From NCBI GenBank assembly GCA_018881555.1, contig JACAXG010000064.1:434001-498000 (forward strand): 64,000 nucleotides of DNA, read 5' to 3'. Positions 1-13,180 of this stretch are shown here, in pieces (the stretch's first letter is position 1; each line of letters opens with the position of its first letter). Origin of the DNA: Amblyornis subalaris. Lineage: Eukaryota > Chordata > Aves > Passeriformes > Ptilonorhynchidae. The notes below the pieces were generated by a model. The model had not been told where the DNA came from. It did no database searches and saw only the letters and a program-made list of their open reading frames with translations. The translations under genes were made by a program, and so were the position numbers.

Positions 1-100
1 TAATCCAGCATTGCTTCCAAGGAGGGAAGCATTAGGAGCTGAGAGCAGGGGGAAGTTTTAATGACTTTTTACTGGCAAGATAGAATAGAAATTGTTCAGC

Positions 101-465
101 CTTTAGAAGAGAAGGCAGCAGCAGACCCCATCACAGCCTTCTAGTACCTAAAGAGGGCTTATAAGAGAAAGAAGGACTTTATACACCAGCAGACAGTGAC
201 AGGCAAGGAATTTTAAACTGAAAAGGAGGGGTTTAGATTAGGTATTATGAAGAAATTCTTGCCTGTGAGGGTGGTGAGGCCCTTGAACAAATTGCCCACA
301 GAAGTTGTGGCTGCCCCATCCCTGGAAGTCTTCAGGACTAGGTTGGTTGGGGCTTTGAGCAACCTGGTCTTGTGAAAGGTGTCCCTGCCCATGGCAGGAG
401 AATTGGAAAAAAATGAGCTTTAAGGTCCCTTCCAACTCAGACTATTCTATGATTCTATATTCTTT
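101..465 (+). mobile_element. CR1 LINE fragment, 3' end
   Basis: A 5'-truncated CR1 non-LTR retrotransposon. The plus strand from about 247 still reads as the end of the CR1 reverse transcriptase protein, including the stretch EVVAAPSLEVFRTRLVGAL, followed by a stop and the CR1 3' untranslated end. That end has the 'caacctggtct', 'ccctgcccatggcagg' and 'ctttaaggtcccttccaac' blocks and closes with 'attctatgattctat'. Weaker similarity to the CR1 coding region extends upstream to about 101. It belongs to the group of copies with the 'ggtgtccctgcccatggcagg' wording. The minus-strand open frame over it is a shadow. The 5' boundary is approximate. Confidence 0.9.
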
Positions 466-1119
466 ATACTTTATAAAGTTTTAACTGGTTGAAGAACCCA
501 GCTTTTATCCGTGAATCTTCATACCCAGTCACTTTTCTTAAGCTCTAGCAGATCTCCCGCAACAACTTATCTCTTTCCACTGCTTCACAAAGTTTGTCTT
601 GTGAGAAGGAGGTGAGAGTCCTGGAAGTATCTAAGCCAGAGAGATTACCTTAAACTGGTCAACAAATAATCACAAAATAAATTAAAAATCCACAGCTTCC
701 TCAGTATTTGTGGTGGGTTTTNGTAGCAGACATCACTCCAGTCACGTTATAAACTTATCATTTGTTGCAAGACATCACTATAAAGATTTATCATGCATAG
801 CCAAACAGGAACAAGAGATTACTAAACACCAGTTCATTCTTCAGCTGCATTTTATTTGTAATACCTTTTATTGGCAGATGTTATCCCCACAAATGAATTA
901 ATCTTCCACAGTAACAAAGTGGACGTGGATTGATGGGGGAAATTGATTTGTGTTTGTTAATGTACTTTTGCTGCAGCAAGCACATTAAGTAATTAAAGTG
1001 CTAAGAGAGATCTTCCCATCCAGACACACAATATACTGAACTCCATTAATGCAAGGACAAAGGACAACTGTTTTTTTCATTGCATCTTGAATGCACCCTG
1101 TCTGCAGCATACACACCAT

Positions 1120-1151
1120 ATAGTTTAATTGCATCCATAGAATTAAACTAT
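1120..1151. repeat. Perfect 11-bp inverted repeat, 10-bp loop
   Basis: The arm atagtttaatt (1120-1130) is exactly complementary to aattaaactat (1141-1151), around the loop gcatccatag. It is AT-rich, so the hairpin would be weak. It is not flanked by a T-run that would suggest a terminator, and its role is unknown. Confidence 0.75.
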
Positions 1152-2252
1152 CCAGTTCCAAAACCAGTCAATATATCANGGAAACTCTAAAGGATTAAGT
1201 GTCAAAAAAAGAGTAATTATTTTTGATTGCCAGCACAAGCCATCTTGAAAGGATCTGATCCAGAGACTGTGTGCAGTTTTCCATTCTGAAAACTAGACTT
1301 TGGGGTATTTTAAGCTGAATGAAAAGATATCTGAAAAATGGAAGTCAAAGCAACTCTGGAACAAACCTTTCCCATGCACAATTATATTTTCTACTATCAC
1401 AGCATTTGAGCATTTTCAATTGTACCCTATAAAGAACAANCTTCTGAGACATCATTACCACTCCCATGTTTGTAGATAACAGTTGATGAGCTAAAAGCCT
1501 GTTCAAGCCCACCTCAAGTAATTTCCCAAACTCACTACTCGTTCCAACAAATAGCAACAGTCAGATATTTTATTGCAGCTTGGAACAGTTACACTAAAAT
1601 TCACCCTACAAAGGTGGGATGAAGTATATAAACAGTATTGCCAAGAGACAGGATTGCTTCCAGTGCAGGACAGGGCAATAGAGCTGAACCACATCTCCTG
1701 GACATTAGGCACTCCCTCNCTGAAAATAATGTGCTTTAGGGACATAACAGTGAGGGAAAATCCTGGTGTGGGTTTTTTTCTTCATCTAACACTACTGAGG
1801 GCTGCTCAGACGTTAGTGATGAGTATCATATAAAATCTCATACAGAATGGGATTTTTAAAAAAAAAAGGCTTGTCACCTGGTNTGTTTATGTGCATGTTT
1901 ATGCACGTGTTTGTAACTAAAGAGTTTGTAGTCGAGCCTTTGGCAATGTCTCTGCTTTATATGCCCATCCTTCCCCTTTCTTTTAAAAGCATATTTCCTG
2001 GAGTGAGGCAATTAGACAAGAAACTGTACTGTTTTCTACTGTTTACAATTACTCTTGTAATGTTCACAACTGCTACAAAAACTATGGAAAGTTGTACCCC
2101 AAATCTTCAAAAACAATTAAATACATAATAGTTTAAAAAAAAAAAAATTAAAAATACTAAATCCAAGTTCCATTGAATTGTTAAATAATTCCTTGTTGTT
2201 AATCAGTGATGGAGGAGTGGAAATGAAGTGTGCTCTTTGCAAGACCTTATTT

Positions 2253-2314
2253 AACACAAAAAAAACCCAAAACAAAACAAAAAAACCCCAACAAACAAAC
2301 AAAGAAACAAAAAG
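2253..2314. repeat. A-rich simple repeat
   Basis: Runs of A are broken by C in patterns such as aaaac and caaacaaa. This is low-complexity sequence of the kind often derived from an old poly-A tract. The minus-strand open frame here (2117-2320) is its T-rich shadow, giving strings of F and V. Confidence 0.8.
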
Positions 2315-3056
2315 CCCCAAACTGGGCTAAATGTTGTATTTGGTTGGCCAAAAATTAAACTTTTGTCCCTTAACATCTACATATTATCTCCTCTAAGGAA
2401 AACAAATATCNCCCCAGTTCANGTGACATTTACATTGCTGCTTTGATGACTTTCTGAGTGAATTATGTCAGAATGCAGCTTTAATTTCACCTGACATGAT
2501 TTATAATTACACAGAGCTATACTCCAGATGTTGACTGGAGTTCCTAACTCATGGAGTTACAGATGGACCCCTGACTGCTGCTGCCTGTCTGCTGCTGGGA
2601 ATAAGTCATCTCTCTGTACGTGTATGTCGTGGAAGGAAGTCTAAGCCCTCAGGTTTGTGAAAGGATTTATGTGTATGTGCTGCAACATTTTGTTATTTAA
2701 GAACAAATGAAGTGACACATTTTTAAAGCACTAATCTTAACCAGAACAAGCCAGAAACATGGCATCAGCACAGAGTGTGTCAGTGCAATTATTCTAAACA
2801 AGGGAGAGTGCCAGAAATTAGCGAATNAGAAGGTCTGGTAATAAAATAACTATGAAATGTTTCAAAAAACCACTGTGTTCCTTGGGTGTAATTTTTTTAA
2901 GGAAGGAGAATTTATTCTCCAAGTTTTCATGTGAGGCTGATTGTGGTATTTTTAGCTCTTCTGGCACTTTTCCTTTCTAAAGCACTCTGCAAACAACAAC
3001 TAACAGAGGCAGCTGAAGTTATCTGTACTTGAAGCATATTATCGCATTGTNACAAA

Positions 3057-3110
3057 GGTGGGTTGGAATTGGGTGCTCTTTAAGGTCTCTTCCAGCCCAA
3101 ACCATTCTGC
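3057..3110 (+). mobile_element. CR1 LINE, short 3'-end remnant
   Basis: Only the last 50 or so bases of a CR1 are visible: 'gggttggaattgggtgctct', 'ttaaggtctcttccagccc', then 'aaaccattctg'. No coding sequence remains. The assignment rests on this terminal wording and its order. Confidence 0.7.
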
Positions 3111-3274
3111 AGGTCAGTGGTGCACTGTGCAAATCCCTACAGAAAGCATGACGTGACCACCAGCAGCAATCCTTGTCTTTAGATATAACAAGCTTCTGGG
3201 AGAAGAGCTAGACCTGGTCCCTTCCTACAGCTCCTGGTTGCAAGGGAAAAAACAAAATCCTATGACTGTACTCA

Positions 3275-3451
3275 AGCTCCGGAATTTGCTGTCCAGAGTC
3301 TTGGGAATCTCTGTCCNTGGAAGTTTTCAAGGCCTGGCTGGACATGGCCCGGAGTGACTTTGTCTGAATTCAATAATTGGTCCCACTTTAAGCAGGTATT
3401 GGGCTGAAGACCACACAAGTTCCCTTCCAGCATGGATGATTCCCTGACTCC
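3275..3451 (+). mobile_element. CR1 LINE fragment, diverged 3' end
   Basis: A diverged CR1 3' end. Recognisable blocks are 'tgtccntggaagttttcaag', 'gcctggctggacatggccc', 'ttaagcaggtattgggctga' and the terminal 'cccttccagcatggatgatt'. The 'ctggacatggccc...agcagg' wording places it in a different group from the copy at 101-465. It is old, judging by its many differences from other copies. The overlapping minus-strand frame is a shadow. Confidence 0.75.
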
Positions 3452-5848
3452 AGGGTATGACCATAGCCTTCCTCAGCATAGAAACAGCCCTGGGCAGGTT
3501 CTTTCTGCACTCAGTTTCAGCCCATGCAGCAAGCACTGGTTTAGTGATTTACCATCAGCACCACGGTCTCCAGTAATTCATCTCACTGTTTAGCTTACCT
3601 CACAAAACAGGTTTACTTGATTATCATTAAAAAGTGATTTTAGCTGAGAAATGCAGTTTGCAAATAAAATTAGGTTCTGTTTCTCATCTGTATGTAATGT
3701 TCCATGTCTTAAGTCTCGATGTCATTGTGTCCAGTTCCTCCAGAAATGCATCACATCCTGCAGGAGCTCTATTTTCAATGCTGCATCTAATGACACCCAA
3801 TTCTAAGAATTTATGGGGTTTGTGTCATCAGTTCATTAAGGAGATAGGCTCAGAGTTAGACCCAAGTGCATCAATGAAGATCACAGCTACCTCTAGAAGA
3901 CCCATGAACAAAGAGCAACTGCTTTTTGTATAAAGTCTATTGGCTCAAGGAGAAATTCATCTCAAAGACATGCACTTAGTCCATTAAATTAATATGTTTG
4001 CTTAGCAGAACTTAGGGGTGATCAAAGCCACTCTGTGATACTCTAGAGGATGATACTTTAAATTTAAGATCTCTGCTTATAGAAATATTTTTACTTTATG
4101 AATTGGATTCATAAAAATGGGAAAGGCAGTGCCAAATTACACATCAAGAGCTTTGAAGAAAGTCTTATAATAGTCAATTTTTAATGTTATAGATGGCAGA
4201 ATGAGCTATCTTCCGGGTTAATGGCAGATGAGCATTAAAAGCTGGCTAAATCCCAAAAGTTTCATTTTGGTTTCTTCTTTTCTTTTTAACTCTATTTTTT
4301 TGACCAAGACTTTAATCTAATATCACAGCTTGCATTTTATTTCCTAGGAGAGTGGATCCCATCTGTTTGCATGACATTCCTCTTGGCTAGCACTGTCTAT
4401 ATGATATATTTTAATGTTTGTCTTCCAGGAGCAAGCAGAATGCCTTCTCTGTCTGTATCCTTACCTTTGATTTATGAATTTTCTTGGTGTGTACAAAGCT
4501 TTCCACGTAGGTACTAGAGTATCTATACCAAACCATTCTCTCTGTAAGTGTCATCACCTCTTATCTTTGGATCAGAAATTGCTTTACACCATTTACTGAT
4601 CCTTCAGAGTCCCAATTGTTTATTTTCTACAGATGGGGAAAACCTGAGACAACTCTAACAAGACTAGGATCAGAAAGAGAGCTAGGAAGTAATCTATTGA
4701 TTCACTAGGTTATACTTAAACTTTTTTTCCTCTGACACCCATGAAGAGGCCAATTTGCCAAATGTTGTGCAGTGTGTACTTTTAAACAAGTTGTTTTCAT
4801 GACTAGTTATCATTCTAGTGTTCATGACCAAGGAACAGTTGCCAGCCCATGTGTGAAGGGTGGCTGAAGTAAAGCAAGCATACTCTTTCTCAATATATGA
4901 CTCAACCAACTCTTGTTGTGTTCCATGGGCACCAAAAGGGAGCAGAATGAGTGGTGAAGCTGGACCATATGGGTTGAGAAGTGGTAAGACAACATTTGGA
5001 GTTCTCCAATTAATATAACATTTCTGGGCTCTCCAATATGTGTTTGTTTTAAGTAACTCTGTTGTCCAGAATTTTCCCTCTGACATTGCANATGCCTGGT
5101 TTTACTCCCTATTAAAGATTGCTGGGAACTGTATGTGGAAAAAAANCACAAACTAGCATGTAAAACATTATGTCAAGGCCCTGAGTATTACCTATCCAGG
5201 CCCCTTATTTCTGAATCTTGTACTAATTCTCTAATATTGCCTAGGTTAGACAACCTATCAGGAAGTTGGGGTTGGCCTTTAGTTCAGTTGTCTATAAGTG
5301 ACAAAGTGACACCAAAGAGTTATCTGATGTATTTAGGGTCATGTAAGCCAGAGTATTGCTTATCTGAAGAAGAAAGATAATTTCCAGATACAAGAGTACC
5401 CTCCCTATTTTTCACTGACTAATCAACCACCAGCCAGTGGAGTTTGCTGAGATGCTGCTCTTCACCTGTGTGATGGTCTCATCTCTTACGATCAACTCCG
5501 TTTAGTGTCAATGTTTCCCCCTCTACCACTGGCATAGGAGATCCCANCTCTCTCCAGCAGACACAGGTTGCCTAGAAACTAAAGATGGCTATACTCATTA
5601 ACCAAGTGAGAAAATTGTCTTCAGCAGCTGTCATGACAATAACTCATCATTCCTGATTCTCCTGAAGTTGGCCATTTGCTACACTTCAGGACACTGATGT
5701 TTACCTTCCCACACACCTGCACCTCAGAGTGTGGATTTGTGCTGAACTACATTCAACCTTGTCAGTTCAGTGCAGCAGTTCTCAACCATCACTGCACGAA
5801 CACATAAAGAGTCACTGCCACCTTACTCCTGAGAAGGTTTTTTCTAAG

Positions 5849-5884
5849 GTTTTGTTTTGTTTTGTTTTGTTTTGTTTTGTTTTT
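5849..5884. repeat. (TTTTG)n microsatellite
   Basis: Six to seven uninterrupted copies of the 5-bp unit TTTTG. Pentanucleotide runs like this are commonly length-variable between individuals. Confidence 0.95.
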
Positions 5885-6270
5885 ATGGGTTGGTTTTTCT
5901 TTTGGGGAAGATATCTGATGCTGCCTTAAAGTGAAGATAATATGTCATCATGGCAAGAAAAAAGTCAGTTCTGTCAATAAATCTCTTCCAAGGGACAGCA
6001 CTTATTATTCCAAAAAGGCATCACTTCACTATGCTTATAAGCCCTTTTCTTTTTATTTTTCCCCCTTTTTTTTGCTTCATTTATATTAAAGAGAATTCAT
6101 GCATCATAAATGAACTAGGTAAGTATTTTGAAAATGAAATAGATTTATAGTCCAAAAGTGATTTGTGTTTCATTACAGGTGAGAAGTCTGAAGAAATGCC
6201 TATTTTTTAGGAACAAAGTAACATGATTTATTTCTGTCCTACGCTTTCAAATTATTTTATACATCTACAT

Positions 6271-6274
<4 letters not shown>

Positions 6275-6300
<26 letters not shown>
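6275..6300. repeat. (AT)n microsatellite
   Basis: About 13 perfect AT dinucleotides, preceded by two imperfect 'acatct' units. It is likely length-polymorphic. Confidence 0.95.
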
Positions 6301-6306
<6 letters not shown>

Positions 6307-9300
6307 TCTGACACTGTACCTCAAAGACTCTAGGAAATAAGGTCTGAACCTCTGAATACAATGTGTATTTTTTCAGGTATCCATCTGAAAGGAAAGGCAC
6401 TGGCAGGTTGTTGAACCCCAGTTTGCTGGGGAAAGGAGCTGCTGCCTTTTGTCTCTAAAGGAATGACTTCATGGTTAAGAACACTGAAGCCCTGCTGTCC
6501 ATCTGGTAGTTAACAGGGATGTTTTGCCACATAAAAGCTTAGCCTGTTAAGTCAAAAGATCTTGTTTCCGACAGCTCTGAATGCTATTGATCCTTGGTGT
6601 GATCCTCGTAGGGTTTTGTAAGCTCTGAGACCATCGATCTTTCCTCCAGGGCAATGTTGAACTCCTTTCAGAAGAAACTGGACTTCATTTTTCCACTCAT
6701 TTTTAATCACCACCACCCCTCACATGCACAAATCACCAGTGTAAGTGTCAGGCACTTACAAATTGCAGCCTGGAATTTGAGGGTTGAGAAGACTNATAAG
6801 CTGTTGATTCAGCCCTGTGATTGGTAACCAGTGGCTTACCTTGATCCGAGTTTTATAACACATCATTGCCAGAATCCTATCACCAGTCAGTCACTATTTC
6901 ACTTTCTTTGTGCCCTTCNTTTCCTTACAAACTCCAAATATTACTTATCCCGTGAACACAGTAGTTATGGGGTTCATTTTTTACCCTCAGTCAAATAGAT
7001 TTTGAAAAGCTTTAAGAAAAAAAAGGTGCAGAAGGATTGCTTCTGACAGAACCAGACAAATCAATTAATTGATCTCTGGCAGTCAGGGATAATTTTATTT
7101 CCTACTCCATTAAGGAAAATCAGAATCAGTTAGCTAATTTCACTAGAGAAAATGTCACCAGTTATTAAGCAGCACACGATGGAAAGAATTAAAGACGGAA
7201 AACTCAAAAATGTTTTTCCTTCCAGAAATTGCATTACTTATTACTCAGCCTTTAGAACTCTGGCATCAAACAGCACTGCAAATCCTTTGGTTTGACCAAA
7301 GAAATGGTTTTCTTCCCCTATAGCGGCACCTACAGCATTTAACCTTTGATGTAAGTACTGACACTGTTATATTTGTGCTCCAGAAGAAGATAAATTTAAC
7401 AGTAACTGACCAAACAACCTGCAACACATAATTTACTGACTGTTCCTGTTGTGCCAGGAACATGTAACCATGACAAATATTTACAAAAAAACCCAAAACT
7501 CCTGACTTTTGTGTCAGTCTCTTTTCATAATAACTATTCACGCAGGTAAAGAAACACAATTTGAATATCACAAGCTGCAGCTCAAATAGTTTAAGGAGCT
7601 TTCATTTCTAGTGGGGAGGTAGAGGTGGCAACTGGCTGTGCATGCATTCAGAATTCAAAATAACATCCAGTAAAATCAAAAATAGAACAGGACCATTACT
7701 GGCAGCCTAACATTTTAAAGCACTTTGACTTTATGGCTTACGGACAGCAGATCAGGTCCTTAATCAAGCTTGATTATTAACTNTCACCTAATGGCTCCAG
7801 AAGGACTGATTATCCCAGGATTTTCTTGCTAAATCTTGTTGATTTATTCATTCCTTTATTTGAATGGAGTGCTCTTCTTGAAAAGACTCACAGCTGGCAC
7901 AGCCACAGCCTCCCAAAGGGCAATGTCTTTAGAAGGACAGCTAGCCAAGACCAAGTGTTTTGGATAATACTGCCCTTTTTTCGGCAGTTACCCAGTTCCA
8001 AGCCAGAAATTTCAGCCTTGTCAGTTAGGCACACAGTAGCAGGACTATTCTGTATTTGTGGAGATGCATATTCAGGTTTTTTATTATGATTTTTTGGTTT
8101 GTTTTTGTATGAAACTATTATGAGGAAAAATAGATGATATCAATTATTATTAATACTCTTCATTTTTGTTCATGCTTTTTGAGGTTAAACAACACAACAT
8201 GTAGGGTTCTTATAGAAATTAAGATGAATTTCAACTTNTCTGCTTTTCTGATGGACAGCCCTTCATAAATCACCTTTCTGACCTTCAGCAGGAGAGAATG
8301 ATATTGACCCAATTTACAAGGCACTCCAAAAAGAAAAATGCTAGTTAAACAGAAAACACANATCATTGTTACTTCTACCACACTCTTATCTGAGGAGACC
8401 ATGTCAATCCAAGACATCCCAGATGTCTACAGTGAATATCAACAACGGCAATATAAAAATGACAAAATAAAAAGTGTGCCCAAGTTAAAATGAAATTTGG
8501 CAAGCTCACCTACTCTTTTTGTTCACATGTTCATGCTACAGTGAAAGGGCCTGCTGAGCAGGTGAAGCCAGCCAGAGGATAGTGACCAGCCAATATGAGA
8601 CACAAGGAATTTGCTGGAAATGCAAAGGTTAAAACTATGGAAGGAAAGCAAACATAATACTGTGCAGGATACATAGAAAGAAAAATTACTGTAAACAAAT
8701 TAATGCAGTATAACCTATAGTATCATGTGTTTGGAATATTAATCAGTAAAGCGAGGTAAGTACCAGTGGGGAAAAAAGCAAAGGTAATTAGGAACTCATT
8801 AGTGTGACAGCTGAATATATTATCTGTGTTAGTGCTATGCTTAACCCCACACCAGAGATTTGATCTGACTGTCAAAGCCAAAGAAAGCATTTTACAGAAA
8901 TGATTGAATGCAAAATCAGACCAATACAACAAGAAAAAAACAGGCAGGTCATCACACAGGAATATGGAAAGATTGTGGCTAACCTCTAAATAGCCTGTTG
9001 TCTAAGTCCAAAAAAATCACCTAGCCCACACTTAGGGTATGGATTTTCAGTTGTGAGGAAGATCAAAGACATTAAACTGATCACCAGAAGTCAAGAAAAA
9101 AAAATCTGTAGCTAGGGCTGTCTTCTGTGATCATAAGGACCAGAATGCACAGGAGATTTTTTTTTTTCATAGCTCAGGTAAACCAAACACCTCAAGCATA
9201 GAGCATTTTTTTTCAGTTTGACACCAGTATTTGACATAGTCAGAATACTTTCTAACATGAAGTTGGTGGATATTCTCTTGGAGAGAGCAACAGAATGACA

Positions 9301-10329
9301 GATGCCGGCTGTTAAAACCAAAGAGAGCTGTGTTTCCTTCATTCAAGTTCCCAGCATCTTTCCCACACAGTTCATCAAAGTAAATCAAATAACAAAATGC
9401 CTCTATACTGATGGAAACAGCTCTACCTAATCCATCCCAATACCTGAAACAATTCCCTGGTTTCCTTGAGGGAAATGGTGCTTGAGATAGACAAATCAGC
9501 TGTGAACCACCCCTGTGCCAAGCTAAGGCTGGAAAGAGAGTATCTGGTGTTCTGTATACATCAGTCATCAGGTGAAAGNAAATAATATTCCACTACACAC
9601 ACTGTTGCCCATTAAGTACATCTTTTTGACCTGAGTCTGCTCAAAAAGTGCCTTTTTTATCAAATTTTTCTTCACTGAAGGACACCTGTGGGGTGGAATA
9701 TGCAAGCAGAGCAAAAACTCACACCTGGGCAGGCTCCTTCACAGCCACCAGTTTGTTNTAAAAACTATTAGGAAGAGTGGTGCAAAAAAAGTAGAGGCAA
9801 AAGTTTAAATAGACCAAAGGTGTACGTGTTCTTCTAACGTATGGGGATGTGAAAAAACAATATGGCCACAAAAAGCAGAGCTTTAGACAAGCATGAGTAT
9901 TCATTTTCCCTTCTGAAACGGTGGGATTCAGCTAAATTTCATTAAAAGAATATAGTCATTGGATTTATGGCCCTAAAATGAACGTTTGCATTATAATTCA
10001 ATGTAGCTATCATTTACCACAGAGATTCAAAACCAGTCGAGAAGCATTTAAAACAGCCATTGTACTTATATATGAACAGAGGCTTAAAATAATTTGGAAC
10101 ATTACAACATTGTATTGCAAAAACAAGTCAGTCAGTCTGACTTTATGGTGAAAGTAATGTACATTGATCTTCCTTGACAGCAATGAAAGCCCAATGACAT
10201 CCTTCTCTGCCCTGGAGATTGCATGAAATATAACTGCATTTGGCAGAAAAGAACCTGTTTTGCAATTTAACTCTTTTCTGTAAGCTGCTCCTCTGTTGTC
10301 AGCTGCGAATTAATGGAAACATCAACTCA

Positions 10330-10419
<90 letters not shown>

Positions 10420-11100
10420 TCATCACCTAAATAACACATATATAAAGACATTATAAACGTTTGAAGTGTTTTGCTTAACAAATCCATGAATGGATTATTT
10501 CATTTGAGTCGGCATCTTGGGGTTCATGCAAAGCTTGAAATCGACTGATATCAACTGGAATCTTTCCAATTACATCATTTGGCTCCATCTTCAGGGAAAC
10601 TCACTAAAAGCCAGATCAAAGCAGTAATTAAGAGAGGTAAGAAGTCTAATTAAGCCTGAGGACAGAATGATAATATTATGAAAAGTATAAGAAGCAAAAA
10701 GTAAATAACATATTATGTGCAAGAATCTNAAAGCAAATTTTAATTAACTCTGTTGCTGCTCTTGTATGGGAAATTGATTTTTTTTCTTCCCATTTTATGA
10801 AATGGCAGATTTCCAGGGTCAGCACAGCTCATTTCTGTAAAAGCACAGGCCAAAAAGACAAGAATCCTAGACAGATGAGAGCAGAATTCAGATTTCTCTT
10901 GCTTTTGACCCCTTCTATGACTTAAATAAAGTCCCAGAAGGGAAGCTTCTGAGAGAATATGAATAATTTAAAAATTAATGAATGGAAGATATTCTTTTAA
11001 AGAAAATGCTGACAATCATGGCACCTGATAGGCCACAACAGCCAGATGAAGATTTTGAAGCATTACATCCATTTACATATAACATCTCGTGTGCTTACTG

Positions 11101-11165
11101 AATCGTGGAATAATTCAGGTTGGAAGGGACCTCAGGAGGTCATGCCTCACTCCAGGAAGTAAGTT
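11101..11165 (-). mobile_element. CR1 LINE, short 3'-end remnant
   Basis: Starts with 'aatcgtggaataattcaggt' followed by 'tggaagggacctcaggaggt', which is the reverse complement of the CR1 3' terminus. Only about 65 bases are convincing; similarity fades after 11165. No coding part survives. Confidence 0.75.
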
Positions 11166-12018
11166 TCCAAACCAGCCCTATTTAATATCACTAGTGTAGA
11201 TCCTTAACATTTCCCTAATTATAGTAGATGCAAGCCAAGGACTTTTACAGCTTTTGGACAGATTTTCAATTTTTTTTTACCCTTTCCTCCTTTTTTTCCC
11301 CCCTGAAAGTGAACTGCTGGCAATCTGCCAAGCTGTCTGGAAATTGTCTATAAGATCATTGAGAGGATAAAGGTAAAATTTTTTTTATTAACACATTCGT
11401 AGACATCATTTTAGTTGTTGTTTGACAGCAGCCGAGTATAATCTCTGAGGAAGACCTGTGTCAGGGCTCTTAACAATTGCCCCTTCTGAGACACACAGGG
11501 CTGTAAGGGGCTGTGTAGCTCAGAGGCGAAGTGAAAAATTTCTCCAGAGGTCCTAATCAATAATTTTCGTGGCACTCATAGATTTGACTGTGTCCTCTAA
11601 TGAAGCAGGAATGAAGAGGATTTTGATACATGAAGTCCTCAGATAAGCATTAGGCTTCAGCTTTCTCATAAGACTCAGGGCTCACTCCTGATTAGTAATT
11701 TTCCAACCGACTGGCTTAGTACACTGATTATTTTAAACTAAGTTTTCTTTCTGGCTGTCCTCTCAAGCACTACAGTTTTTCTAAAAGACCTCATTCCACA
11801 GTCAAAAGGTTGTTAATTTTCCATTCACCATCCTCAAAATTTGGAATGACAAGAATGGGACATAAAATATGTGTAATATATGTCTATAACTGTGAGAAAG
11901 AAAAAGACAATTGCTAAGCCACATATCTGATACGCCTCCGAGGGAAGGAACTCTACATTAGGTTGTGTCAGGCCATGATTTAGGTGTGGTGAAGGTATAT
12001 TCAAACTCTATTACTCGT
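11166..12018. other. Non-repetitive DNA, possible conserved element
   Basis: No gene or repeat is recognised and no long open frame is present. The part from about 11390 to 11730 looks compositionally balanced, without low-complexity tracts or N. I note it only as a candidate for cross-species comparison; there is no direct evidence of function. Confidence 0.4.
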
Positions 12019-12555
12019 CACAGAATCACNGAATCAATTAGGTTGGAAAAGACCCTGGAGATCATCAAGTCCAACCTATGACCAAACACCACCTTATCCA
12101 CTGGACCATGGCACTGAGTGCCACATCCAGTCTTTTCTTCAACACCTCCAGAGATGGTGACTCCACCACCTCCCTGGGCAGCCCATTCCAATGCCCAATC
12201 ACCTTTTCTGTGAAAAAACTCCTCCTAATGTCCACCCTAAACCTCCCCTGGCACAGCTTAAGACTGTGTCCTCTTGTCCACTTGGTTTCCTGGTAGGAGA
12301 GACTGACCCCCACCTGGATAAAACCTCCTCTCAGGCACTTGTAGAGTGATAAGGTCTCCCCTGAGTCTCCTTTTCTCCAGGATAAACAACTCCAGCTCCC
12401 TCAGCTGCTCCTTACAGTGCTTGTGTTCCAGATCCCTCACCAGCCTTGTCGCCCTTCCCTGGATCTGCTCCAGCATCTCAACATCCTTCCTAAATGGAGG
12501 GGCTTGGAACTGGACACAGCACTCGAGGTNTGGCCTTACCAGTGCTGAGTAGAGA
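12019..12555 (-). mobile_element. CR1 LINE with reverse transcriptase C-terminus
   Basis: One of the longer CR1 copies, starting with 'cacagaatcacngaatcaat' (the inverted 3' end). On the minus strand two overlapping frames encode pieces of the CR1 reverse transcriptase C-terminus. One carries [19 protein letters not shown] (within 12258-12476). The other carries HWNGLPREVVESPSLEVLKK (within 12065-12313). The frame change between them is near 12260-12310, so the protein is broken. The 'gagatcatcaagtccaacc' wording at the 3' end matches the copies at 35745 and 56763. The copy is 5'-truncated and not functional. Confidence 0.92.
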
Positions 12556-12696
12556 GGAAGAAAATTACAATTATTTTATTTTCCTTCTCNCCCCTTTCAA
12601 CAGGAATGAAACTAATACTTTCTCCTTTTGCTTTTCTGCAGAGATTAAGAAGTTTTCNACAGTTTATAAGTCACGAATATCACCTATTTACCAGGT

Positions 12697-12722
12697 TGTG
12701 TGTGTGTCTGTGTGTGTGTGAG
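12697..12722. repeat. (TG)n microsatellite
   Basis: About 12 TG units with one interruption (tgtctg). It lies just past the 5'-truncated end of the neighbouring CR1. Confidence 0.9.
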
Positions 12723-13142
12723 AGTCTTGCCTGAGTCAAAAAGCAGACTGTGTGGGAAGCTAATAGAAAACCATACAAACCACAAAGCAATACTCTGACA
12801 AGGTATTTAGTCTTGGGAAGAGTGCTAATTAAAAGAATTGCCTTAGGCAATAAATCTGCATGTTGGGCTGAGGCATATTTCCCTAGACCAAAAGCTCAGG
12901 ATCAAAGGAAACTCCATGCTTTTGAAGACACCAGTTTAAAGAGGAGAGGCGTGAATGGATGGCCAGGCAGTTCAGACCAGTACCAGTATTGTCAAATATA
13001 CAAAAGATGTCATGAAATTAAGATTAACTAAAGTATAAGAAAAATTAAATACGTGGAAATACACATACAGATCTTCACTGTATTTGCACTTTATTTTTCA
13101 AGATTTACACCTCTTCAAAACAAAAATAGAAGAGTTATCCTG

Positions 13143-13180
13143 AAAAAAAAAAACAAACAAACCAACAAGCAAACAAAAAA
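13143..13180. repeat. A-rich simple repeat
   Basis: A run of A followed by caaacaaacc-type units. No retrocopied gene is recognised beside it. Confidence 0.8.

Larger units (their letters stand above)
466..3056. other. Unique AT-rich DNA, no gene recognised
   Basis: No exon or known repeat is recognised. Open frames at 1573-1833 (+) and 1847-2128 (+) are short, contain N and resemble nothing I know. The stretch holds a perfect 11-bp inverted repeat at 1120-1151, a poly-A run near 2134-2147 and an A-rich simple repeat at 2253-2314. Confidence 0.6.

Noticed and set aside
238..435. 65-codon minus frame
   Set aside because: It is antisense to the coding end of a plus-strand CR1, a shadow frame that recurs at other CR1 copies.
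9167..9568. 133-codon minus frame as an exon
   Set aside because: It resembles no known protein and overlaps another frame of similar quality; chance is the simplest explanation.
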